A stretch of 64,000 nt of DNA from Baylisascaris procyonis (Eukaryota > Nematoda > Chromadorea > Rhabditida > Ascarididae): contig JAZARR010000197.1 of NCBI GenBank assembly GCA_037389465.1, forward strand, positions 6,062,501 to 6,126,500, given 5' to 3'. Position 1 is the stretch's first letter. Every line of letters starts with the position of its first letter. Under the pieces are notes generated by a model. That model worked only from the letters and a program-made list of their open reading frames with translations. It was not told the DNA's origin and ran no database searches. The translations under genes were made by a program, and so were the position numbers. Below, in pieces: positions 40,501-51,400 of the stretch.

Positions 40501-42230
40501 AAACTTTGCGTTTTCCCCGAAACAGTTCCGGAGAAAATCATTTATTCTGGATTGGATTTTACACAAAGATTGATGTGGATGAACGGTCGGCAGGTTTGCA
40601 ACAATTCCACTCGGTTCAACGACCCTGCTCTGCGATGACAACTGACCCTCTTCTAGGATTTAGGATGCTCTTCCCCCACTGGAAATCATGGCCGCAGGTT
40701 GCTTGCAGAGGTGGTCAGTTCCATTGCATCCAAGCAAAAGCAACGTTTAACACGATGATTAGCTATGCAAGACCGCATGAGCGCGATGTAGATTGAACAC
40801 TTCCGTAGGATTTTCTTCGAAACGTTTCATTTGCGCAGCTTCCGAAAACAACAGTTCTTTACCGTCATAGTTTATGGTTCATCGCAGTACGTCCTAACAA
40901 TTTCAAATTCTACTAAATATGATTAAAGTGCAATTCATTGTCGTTTTAAACGCTGTCGAAAAGCAACAAAAACATCATCCAAATCGTTGAAGATCCGCCA
41001 CTCATTTCCGTACATTTGTCGAGGGATTCAATGAATCCAGTCGCTACCTTCCAAAACATGCTAATTTGTTGGCATATAACACACTGAGGTGACGATCAGT
41101 GGATGACCAAATGAAAGTTCGATTAGCAGAGCAATTCGGGACAAGTCAACAATTTGAACATTGACTGAGTATGCAAATAGGCATACATTAAAGTAATAGA
41201 AAGTGGATGAGTTTGCAAATGGGCATACAAGTTGACACATTAAAGTAATAGGGCGCCATTTGCTGGCCACAACTAACGTTCTATAAGGATAAATCGATGT
41301 TGACAGCTGTTCGTCGATAACTCATTTAGAAAAAGTTGGAGATGAAAAAATGGAGTGCTTACATTACTGACATCTGTTGACGTTGTTTCCGATGAGTCTC
41401 TTTTAAAGACGGCTCTATGTGACTCATCCATCAAGACGACACTACGCAAATTGAATGCGTAAATATAACTGAAGAAAAACGTTCTTGATGAAAACCTGTA
41501 AAATACTTAATTGAAAATCATAAGTGCACAACAGTCCTCTTTTTTCAAAAGAAGATCGCGTATAGAAGATCGCCCTTAGTGGAAGCATTCAAAGCAAAAA
41601 AATGTTGGCAAAAATCAGCTATGCTCTAACATAGGTGATGAGGACATAAATGTTTAACCATGAAGTTCTACAGAAGCAACTAGCAGATAAATAAACAGAG
41701 AATAGAACTTAGAAATGAAGTTTTTTGTTTTTCATACATAGATTTCTGCATCGTTTGGTATTCATTACTGCCTGGTCAGGTTGCAAGCAGATTCCGACCG
41801 GGCTCCCTCAGTTGGCTCTATCGAGCTGCTCCACCCAGCATCCTCATCCAGACAAGGGCGGTGTGATATGTCCAGACCCTTCTCCTAGATGTAACAACGG
41901 TGAATCGTAATGTCAGCATCGGACCGACAGGAGATAATCTTCAGCCTTTAACCTTCACGCGACCTAATAACTTTTCTATATAAGCGTGAATGAAAGCGAT
42001 ATGAAGACATCCGCAACGAATGCTCCGCTAATTAAAGTAGAGTAAGATCAAGACTTTCTGCAAGCAAAAAACCTAAAGAAGTGTGGAGCATCGAAAAAGG
42101 ATATTCTCTGCCTAAGATCCCTTAGATCCTTTCATTAACCACATCCTTCCAACGATCCCCCGTATAAGAAGCCCTACCACTATATCGCAACAATCGCAGC
42201 AATAACTGTAACAGAATAGACAAACCCCAT
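34599..42230 (-). CDS. Rapidly diverging single-pass membrane receptor-like protein, copy 1
   Basis: Eleven exons in minus order: 42230-42181, 41468-41363, 39866-39754, 39084-39002, 38679-38630, 38444-38333, 37915-37841, 37021-36983, 36147-36122, 35071-34882 and 34609-34599. They sum to 855 bases, giving 284 residues and TAA, in frame throughout. The N-terminus is a signal peptide or anchor (MGFVYSVTVIAAIVAIYYIY). The ectodomain has about 200 residues with cysteines at HKC (exon 3), MDC (exon 5) and SDC (exon 7), and an N-glycosylation site in FNES. Exon 10 encodes the membrane helix (LVVLFPIAVIATIPTVMLAW) and a very basic tail (FEKRRYQLAKDKPVKLKLTR...). Most acceptors are good, for example GATTTAG, GTTTTCCAG, AATTTCAG, TTTTTTCAG and TTTTAG. 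The exon 1 (GTGGTA), exon 6 (GTTCAA) and exon 9 (GTGGTT) donors, the exon 6 acceptor and the tiny last exon are the weak points. A surface recognition role is inferred only from layout and divergence. I do not recognise the family. Confidence 0.6.
36267..36289. repeat. (AT)n tract, copy 1
   Basis: About 23 bases in intron 8; the copy 2 counterpart at 48335-48404 is about 70 bases. Confidence 0.85.
39960..40870. other. Copy-1-specific segment in intron 2 of the receptor-like gene
   Basis: About 0.9 kb with no counterpart in copy 2, where about 0.5 kb of unrelated sequence (51970-52450) lies between the same flanks. GC content rises at 40270-40800, and long ORFs overlap on both strands (minus 123 codons at 40270-40641; plus 85 and 118 codons). 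No domain is recognised, and it is probably an inserted repeat. The minus ORF starts after a TAGAAGAG site but has no in-phase partner in the receptor gene, so it is not used as an exon. Confidence 0.4.
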
Positions 42231-42438
42231 CGCTAATCTCCGACCGCTCTGAATGCGAAAGTTTGTCGGAGTGCAGAAGAGATCAACATCGAAGCCTTTT
42301 ATAGATCAGTCATTTTTGCATTTTCATTGGTTCTATGCAAATCGGCCAACAAAAAAATAAAGAAAATATTCATTTTGGAATATCATGATATGCATTACGG
42401 TTGATGAAGCATTATTTGAATTTAGATTAGCTGGAATA

Positions 42439-43299
42439 TTTTTCAAGAGCGATGGACAAAAGTGGATGTCTTTCATGAATAAAGGATGATATGGGCTTTT
42501 GGAAAATTCGGCCACCGGAATCATGGATACAAGATTGCCGACATGAGGTCACTCCATAGTGTAAATAGACGAAACTTTATCGCTGTTTTTCCATTCAGGA
42601 ACAGGAAACTCCTAAAACCATTAGTGACGCATAAGGTGAGTGTACATATATGTTGCCAAGGAAATGTATTTCTACCAAAAATCATATCGAGTTGAATTAT
42701 TAAACGATATTTTTGGATGGGAACTATGCGAAAAATTAGCGGAAGTGAAAAATTGCATCTTATTGATACGTCATTCATTTCAACTGAAAAATGATCTCAG
42801 AATTAGCTGCTACTATGTGTACAAAATGTCCTTAGAATATATCATTTTCGTACAGTTAATTCGGTCATTAACACGTTTATAGAAACGCTTTTCTTTGCAG
42901 TGGTATACTATAGCAAAGTTTTGGTTAAATATTTGCAAACTCACTTCGCGCTAAACATCGAAGGGATTTGAGAGGTACAATGATTGTACTGAGGCAATTC
43001 AAATGCTTGTTTTATGGCAGGTAGAACATTGGCGGAATGAAATAAAGAACATCTCAGTTATGAGTATGGGGCTGGAGAGCTAACCCAAGATATCTACTTG
43101 TGATCCATCACTGCACTGATCACGTTTGCCCGCGAAGTCGATTCTCTTTGAGCGTTCTCGGCACAATCCCATTGATTTACTACTGTGCTGTTGGCGGTAT
43201 CTGAGGCCTACAAAAGGTGGCTCTCAGATGGCCAGAGTCAGTGTTCTTCTTGTTTCAACCGTATGTTATTGCTTCTAAGGCTGTAGAAATGGTCAGCTG
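42439..43299. other. Unique sequence between duplication copies
   Basis: Begins where copy 1 homology stops. A plus ORF at 42486-42635 ends at a CATAAG|GTGAGT donor-like site, and an overlapping plus ORF at 42640-42882 is open for 80 codons. Neither has a matching acceptor or a recognised domain, so no gene is called. Confidence 0.35.
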
Positions 43300-44182
43300 A
43301 TCGACTTAGTTAATCGTCGAAAGTGACTGTTTGTTTCTCTTTATTGTCCTCTGATTCCTTCGGTTTATTCTGCTTCTCGGAAGCACATTTACTTTCCCTC
43401 TGTGGGCATAGCACCGAGTTGTGTTCCTCTCTGCGGCAGAAGCACGTTCCTCTCCTTGCGCAGTCCTTTGCGCCGTTTCCCTCTGCGACAAATCTAAATC
43501 AAAGGCTTTTTTGTCTTATCCGCCCACAGCGCTTTTAATCAGTGGGGGCCTCTGCAAAGACGCGACCTCATGTTTTACTTTTCCGTGCTCGATCTCCCTT
43601 CTTCCCTCGGCGGTTGCTTAGCGTCGAAGAAATGCTGACGCTTCCTTTGAGTCATATTTTATCAGTTTTCTGTCCTCATGATGATCTTTTCTCTGTGTCG
43701 TGATGTTATTGTTCACATGCACTGTTGTTTCTTTTCGAGCAGTTAGCTTTTCGACATACTCACGAAGCTTATCGAAATTCCACGACCGGTCTTCACTCTT
43801 CTTTTCATGAACTTCGAGTAAGATCCTCCTCCGTCAATTTCTGTCTCCTATCAGCTCGATTATAGGATGGCTTGTATTTTCGTTCAACACATTTAGCTCT
43901 CAGAATTTGTTGAAAGATCGAATTTATAGCATCCGCTTGAGACAATCTCTTCAATTCGTCATGAAGGCATCTTTTAATGAGGATCTCATTTCCACAACAC
44001 TTAGCGCTACTTGCTCTTAAAATAAGCAATTTGTTCAGCTAAGGTGCCGTCAGTTCCGAGGACCTCTAACCCCGGTACCTCCTTCAAGTACCCTATCAAC
44101 ATTCTCTTTATCGGCCTCATATCTGCCAATACACTCTAGACATCGTGAGTGCTTAACTTCCGGCTCTTGGCACCAAATTTTC
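43300..44182 (-). mobile_element. BEL/Pao-type LTR retrotransposon remnant, gag region
   Basis: On the minus strand, a primer-binding-site-like TTTGGTGCCAAGAGCC follows the putative LTR. A gag-like reading frame starts near 44120 (MRPIKRMLIGYLKEVPGLEV) and continues, after a frameshift near 44030, as a basic region (43805-44029). Around 43403-43488 a zinc-knuckle pair is readable: CRRGNGAKDC followed by CFCRREEHNSVLC. This is the same kind of tandem knuckle as in the BEL/Pao remnant at 56.3 kb. Frames are broken and no protease, reverse transcriptase or integrase is present, so the element is dead. It lies exactly between the two copies of the tandem duplication. Confidence 0.55.
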
Positions 44183-44306
44183 TGTCGTGAACAAAACGAA
44201 ACTGCGGGCCGTACGTTGATGACAAAAAAGCAAACAACAAGATCTCTGCTTTATTAGAGAAAACAAAGAGGGTTAAGAGTCACGCAGTACGTGGAATAAA
44301 AATCAC
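44183..44306 (-). mobile_element. Putative LTR of the minus-strand BEL/Pao remnant
   Basis: Read on the minus strand it begins TGTGATTTTTATTCC, contains AATAAA (CTCTAATAAAGCAG), and ends TTGTTCACGACA next to the primer-binding-site-like sequence. A TG..CA pair and a polyadenylation signal are what an LTR needs. At about 124 bases it is short, and no second LTR was found, so it may be truncated by the duplication edge at 44319. Confidence 0.35.
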
Positions 44307-44850
44307 AAGCAATATCGAGACCTCTTCCTATCTTACCTCAGGTTTTGTGATCTCTATTTATCTCCATCTATTACGCCCCCCCCATTTCGAGCTTCTCCGA
44401 TACCATATCCGCTTTATCTATGCTAGTTGATCTCATTTTTGGGCGTATTTATATTTGATAGTTACTGAAGCGTGACTGACCGATTGCAACTGATATCATC
44501 CTAGTATGGTTATGGTTATGTTTATCGTCTTTGAGCTTTTGAATGTTCAATGAATAAGATGATGAAGTATCAAATCCTCGGCGACAATATTACGCATATA
44601 TGAAAGAATTATGATTTTAATAAGAATGAACAACAGACGCATGAAAGCAACACAAGAAATCGACTACTTCACTTCCTCTGTTTAATCGCTTCATTAGTGG
44701 TACTTCAGCTATTTAGCGTCTTTTGCTGCACCAGCATCTGAAGATAATGAATATGATCGCAACGTTTTAATGGAAATTTTTCTTCTCATTAGTAAGCAAG
44801 GACTGTTCGAATAGCTATAGCATTACCTTTAATAGAGTTAATATATTACC

Positions 44851-44853
<3 letters not shown>

Positions 44854-44905
<52 letters not shown>
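44854..44905. repeat. (AT)n tract, copy 2
   Basis: About 52 bases; longer than the copy 1 counterpart. Confidence 0.9.
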
Positions 44906-44907
<2 letters not shown>

Positions 44908-45066
44908 GGATAATATTCAAAGAACAGGTAATCAGAACTGTCCATAATCTGAGATGGAATAAGAATTTAAATTTTCTGATTGTTTAGTTAATATTCACGT
45001 TCCATAAAGGTTTGCCCATCTTCGGTAATTTGAAACAACAAAGATGGCTATACAGAAGCCCAAAAA

Positions 45067-48000
45067 TTACATGCTCACTTACAAGAAAATAAAAGAAATA
45101 ATAGAATCTTAAAAATAATGTCCATTTGATATGTAGACATCCCATGGAGAACGAATCAGAATAAAAAAAACTCCTCTGAACTATAATTGAAACGCGAAAT
45201 GAATGATACAAAATGGAAAAAAAAAGCACTGGAAAACTGATAGTTAAAGTCATAGGCTTACATTACCAAGAACACAGCGTTACATATGAGGGAAGCGGTT
45301 GAGTTTGATTATATAAGAAGGAAATGATTTCACTTCAACTACATTACAGGTTTTCGCATATAGCATAAACCTTTCACTGTTTAAACGCCTCGATGGTGAT
45401 TTACATAATTAAGACCGGCAACAGTGATGGGTGAAGCATGCAGGTTGTACTGCTGTGAAATATTCTTCGATGTCTGCCATTAATACGCATTGTACAAAAA
45501 TACAAATCTTTTGTAGTAACCGCCTTCTGGCATCATTTGTTGCTTATTGTTTATTTTTCCATTACCTTTTTTTTCCATTCATGGATTCATGATAGAAGCA
45601 ACCAGAAATACATGTGAGAATTACTTTTTGGGCGTAGATAACCGGCCAATTAAGAAGTTTAATCTCCACTACAAATATTTAACATACCTACAAATCTACC
45701 TCCGTTATTCCCTACGTTCAGTCGTTCTTTTATACATCACCGGCATTACCTCGCCCGAAATTACTTAACTCAAAAAATTATTCGCCAAACTGACAACCAT
45801 TACTACAAAGTACCAAAGTGTGCATTTCTTCTTTCACGCTTCTCAATCTTCATGCAAAATTCCTTATTGTGCAGGTTTCAAAATTCATTCTCAAAGCAAC
45901 TTAGAAACAACAATTACCTACCGCGCGTTAGAAAGAACAAAGAAATGGGATAGCAGCGAAATGTGTTTTAATAACAAATTTCCCTGTTATACTTAACACA
46001 TTGCAGCGGACATGAATATCGATGAAATGAAGGTTGAAACTACTGAAGAGCGAATACATACCATGGGCAGTGGAATGTTTTACACCTTTCTTTGATGGTC
46101 TCAATTTCTCTAAATATTCACGTGTCAGCTTTAGCTTAATGGGCTTATCTTTAGCGAGTTGATATCGTCTTTTTTCGATCGCCTCAACCCATATCAGTGC
46201 TACTGTTGCGACTATAGCGATGGTTGCTATTGGGAGTAATACAATAACCGCCTAAAATACTTGCTTAAATGATCTTATCAAAGCAGATAATCAATGAAGT
46301 CAGCTGATTTTCAGGATTTCATTTGCAGTATGTGATGCCCGTTTCAATGGGAGTTACAGTAACGATGTGATATAAGATTACTATACAAACGGTGAAAACA
46401 GCTTCTATCAAAATGACTGCCGGAATGTTTCTTGCTATTTTATACTTGACTTCGGGCAATTTTCTTGCTATTTTATACGTGATTTCAAGCAAAAGTTTTC
46501 AACACTGCATACTTTCTATGTGTGAAGATGGGATTTTCAGCGGATCTTTTCGGCATTTTGATGACTGCGATACGAATATCGACCTATGCAATGATGCCCT
46601 GGTTGAGTCTAGCGCGGTAATGGATCGAATATACGAACAGAGGCAATTTTCTTTCTCCCGTAATAAACAATCCTTGATTTTGTTGTCTCCTTTATTCAGA
46701 AAAGGAATCCAACAATAAAGTCTCAAAGTCTTTCCGGTATACCTTGCTCTTTTCGTGCAACTTGCTTGTTTTTAACATATGAGTGGATATCGCCAGAAGA
46801 TGGCAAGGAAGCGTAAGAGCAGAAACGGGAGTCAAGCCCTTGGAGTAGACGACATATGAGGAACATCGAGTTTGAGCATTGCCCAAATGCCCAAACGTTC
46901 AAACAAAAAAAAAAGAAAAAAGAAGCGGCTTAAAGAGCGCTCGTTAGCTAATGTGGTACCTGGACTATGCATTATTCTCCGCGGTTCAATGAAATTTCTT
47001 GCCACAGCTCATTACTTCAAGATTAGAGAGTTAAAATAGTGAGCAATTAGCATCACACCGATTCCGGTGATTAATAAAAGGTTATAAGACAAAGTTAATG
47101 AAGACTGCTTAACCAAAACAATTCGCTTGGAATTGATTTATTTCATCCAATGTTTTTGGAAATATCATATTTTTAGAGGGAAGATAATCAAATTTGGACA
47201 GCAAACAACTTCCCATGAGAAATGACTTTTTATGGGAAATTATTAGTCTGTGTTCATATGGAACTAAAAGTTTCCAAATATTGTGAGAATATTGAAAATA
47301 ATCGAAAGTTGAGAAAAAAAACGAAGCAAAAATCTTCAAAAAAAAAAAAACCAAACAATTCGTTGAAACTTCCTTCAACTCTCATAATTTACGAGAAGAA
47401 ATTAGCCAAATCGACTATAAATTTCTTCAAATGAACAAAAAGTCGAAAAATTTGCCATTATCGAAAGACATTCGTTTCTCCTTAATGCGTTTTGAATTCT
47501 TAACAACAAAAAGATTTAACCATAATGCGCTTCTGAAAGTGTATCGCCATACTGATTTCAAAAAGCTAACAACCATTCTACGACCACATGAACATTGTGC
47601 ACTTTTTCACTATCAACTAAGTTATTCAAGCAATCGACGGAAAACGGACAGGCCGACTTTTATTGAATACTTTTCCAATGCCACAATTTCTTCCCTTCCA
47701 CTATCAAGCAAAACAAACAAGTCACTTCTAAGCAAATAATCTCAAATTATCTTCACTTCAATGAAAAAGTTAAATTGGAAATCGAACCACGCCGAAGATT
47801 TTCGATATTATATCATCTGAAAAAAATGAACTTTACTTATAACAACAAAGTAATTGTATAGAAACATTGTAAAAAAAAAGTGAATAGAATCAGCAAATAT
47901 TTGCAGCGAACTCTTATAACAATTCTAAAGCGTTTATCCACCTGATCTATCCAATTTATATGCATAGATGAAGAGGTTTCTAGAAGCTTTTGCCTCGATG

Positions 48001-48331
48001 CATCACTGTTTCTTTTGCGCAACTCTACAAATTTAGTTGCAAAAAACCCCCCTCTATAGTAGTGAAATAAATATAAAATTAATTCACTTGTAATTGACAC
48101 AAAAAAATCTATACACTCTTTACGCTGGTCGGATTTCGCTGTAAACCGTTTACAGAACGGGCAAGTGGAGAAGCGTATCAAAGGGGCCGTTTCCTGTTGC
48201 ATCTCATTCACCTAACCAAACAGGTTCACAAATTACCAACAAGAAATGAAACAGCATTCATATTTCAACTGATCCAATTACCCACACAAATCTCATGCAA
48301 GAGATTCGTTTTTCTCCAAGCTGATCGATGC

Positions 48332-48407
<76 letters not shown>

Positions 48408-51400
48408 CTATAAACACATAGTAATTTCGCTATTAAAGGAAGTATGTGATTGCTTGAAACTCTCAACGAATTAGACCAGTGCGATCAATTATATTCCAAC
48501 ACAATTATCTGGTTAGCAGGTTAAAATGGACAAAATAAGTTCATTAGAACTAATATAGGAAGGCCGAAAATTGACACCAAGCGAAGCTAATCGAATAGCC
48601 TGAGATTTCGAATATGCAAATCAAATTCGCTTGTATGCAAATATTTAAACTACGTGCATAGTCGCCAGACGAAATCATAATTCGGAATCGGTTGACGGGT
48701 CAATTCCGAACAGCTCAACAGATGAATCATAATTCAGCATGGTCACTGAGTTGGGAGCACAATTGTCTCAAAATTGCTCACTATACCAACAAATCATGTG
48801 ACCGTGACCGTGATCACATATGTGCTAAAACCACACGTATTTCAGATGATACTTGCATCGCATTCTACTTCTTTTGCCTTCTTATATCATCATTCCAACT
48901 TAACCCATTCGTAATGTTTCGCGCCGAACAAGAGAATCTCGTTGACCTACTTTATATGGAAGTTAAAAAATATTGATTTATCGGTTGCTATGATGACAGT
49001 CAGAAATGAGAATATTCTTTTCAAGTTTTAAGGGAAATGGCTTATTACCTCTCAGTTTTTCTCTATTGTGAGCCATCCTGTAGTCTGAAATTAAATTCAG
49101 CCCATCAATAGCATAGTGCACATATTGAGCCTTTAGCATATTGTACAAGGAAAGTTGCCACTGATATTTGACAGAATTGATCATTATCCATTGGAAAGTC
49201 GTAAGCAATTAGCTACCAGTTTTGATGCAGTTCCACTAATCTTATAGGTCTGCTTTTCTCCTCAAGCGAAAAGTAGATTTTGCTTTCTCAGGTAATCTCA
49301 AATGATAAGAATCTAATAGGAATCTTAGGTGCCATTGCCGGCGTACCCCATGAATCCATATATGTACGCAGTTATCGAGAATAATATCGCTTTTTCAAAA
49401 TGCAACAAAGAAAAATTTTCATGAGACATCAGTTCCAATCATTCCCTTCAATCTCTACGATTGGTTAATGCCAGTAAATGAAATTGATAAAAAATTATTG
49501 AAATAGCTGTTTAATAAGCATTCATTTCATTATTTTCTCACTCTTTGGTGACCACTGAAGCATTTTAATTGAAATGGATTCTATCAAAAACAAGAGTGCA
49601 TATCGTCATAATTCATGGTTGAAGGTATTTTATTCAACTACAACGGTATCATTTTAGTGTATTTTAGTGTTACCATCTATTTGACTGTCATTTGGTTCAT
49701 TTTGGTAAACCCCTATGATTTGGTAAAATTTACCAAAAGAGAAATGCTTCATAGTAAAGCCATTTCTGCACATAGAATATTAAACACTTACTGAAGTTCA
49801 ATACTACTGCCATCATAGGACAATGAACGGATGTACGCAGCGTTACGTATACTTCACTTCTGTATCCTGAGAAACTCGTTCAATGACGATGTGACATAAT
49901 GCGATGCAACCGCTTGATGAATGAAACCACTACGTTAAAGCTTCTGACCTTTGCGAACGAAAAGATCGTAAGTTTTACGGAAACAGAAACCTCTGATCAG
50001 CGGTAGTTGAATGAACGAAGAAGAACACACTTTGCCGTTCACAGCGTCCGATCATATTCAGGAAAACACTTCACTAACATTCGTTTTTCCCCAGCTACGC
50101 TCAATTGATGGATTTGTCCCTTTTTCGGGAGAAATATACAAATTCTCATTCGCTTATTATTTGTCGCAGCATAATCTCTATACACAATAATACAAGCAAT
50201 AAATGCAACTTCAGCTTAACGACTATAGAATAAATATTTGAAGTAATGAAATATCAATAGAGTCGTTCATCAATAACAAGATGCAGTAAAATGTTTAGAC
50301 TTCGAAACTGAAGAAACAATGAAAAATTCAACGATAAGTCAAGATAAATTTGATATAGAAATTGAACCTTTTTTCGTTGTAAATGGATATTTATAGCCAC
50401 CGAGTCTTATACTCACATTTCTTTCCTCTAAGTTGATGCGGAAACGAAACTTCGGCAACATTAATGAATACGGGATATTCTCAATCTCTAAATTAAGCAT
50501 TACTATGAGAGAAGAAATTCATCTTATCATATGGGACAAATTTTCTGCTCTTTGTTGAGTCATTGTACTCGTTTGAATATAAGCCCATCTAAAGAGCTTA
50601 TGAATATGAACACATTTCCGCATGGAAAGAGATGGGAATCATAAACTCCATCTGCCTTACAATTTTCTGGATGCAATCCATCTCCTCCAATATGTTTGTG
50701 TTTCCAAATGCTCAATAAAGATATTAAAACCACCGTGTCTTCCATTCTAGTGTGTCGTATGCATAATCATAGTCTTCCAACACTTATCTAATGGAATATT
50801 TAATGAAAATAATAACTAAGAATATAAGTGCAGAAATTCCATTCCGCTTAAAACAACAAAAAAGAAGCAGTAGATCTTTTTATTCACATAGAGCATTTGA
50901 ACTATATTTACTAGAACGACACGTTCAATCATTGGCTCCTTCAAAGGATTCATGCAAATTTATTCTTATCGAATTCAATCAAAAATCTGCATAAGAATAT
51001 CAAAAATTCGCATAAAAATATCATCAGCTAACCACTGTCTTGTCGTATAAAGATATTACTTTCGTCGAAATATAACACAGTTTTATTTTCACCGATATCC
51101 ACATCAATCTTCAATCTAAATCAAAACAGAATTTACGCACTGCTCAGGAATTTGCTTCACCAGGCAAGAGCTACCTTGTATAGCCTTCAAGTGATGAACC
51201 CAAACTGAAAACTCTCTCAATGAAAGTACTCTCAGCTACTCATTAGCTAATGCATCTCGCCATCGCAAGAATAGCACTACATTAACGTGTAGATGTTAAT
51301 TCTCGCCAAACCGCATAAATGGCTGCGATTTTCTTTAAATTAGGTTTATTTGACCGGAAAACGATACATCAGGCACTGTTTAGGCAATTGATCATTTTCA

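Larger units (their letters stand above)
33823..42438. repeat. Copy 1 of a large direct tandem duplication
   Basis: About 8.6 kb recurring in the same orientation at 44319-54018. The left edge is at GACCTCTTCCTATCTTA and the right edge at TTTAGATTAGCTGGAATA. Identity is patchy. About 33950-34250 and much of 37260-37830 and 38460-39750 are 97-99% identical to copy 2; 34450-36200 is much less so (about 80%); about 39960-40870 has no match in copy 2. Each copy holds one 11-exon minus-strand gene. Confidence 0.9.
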
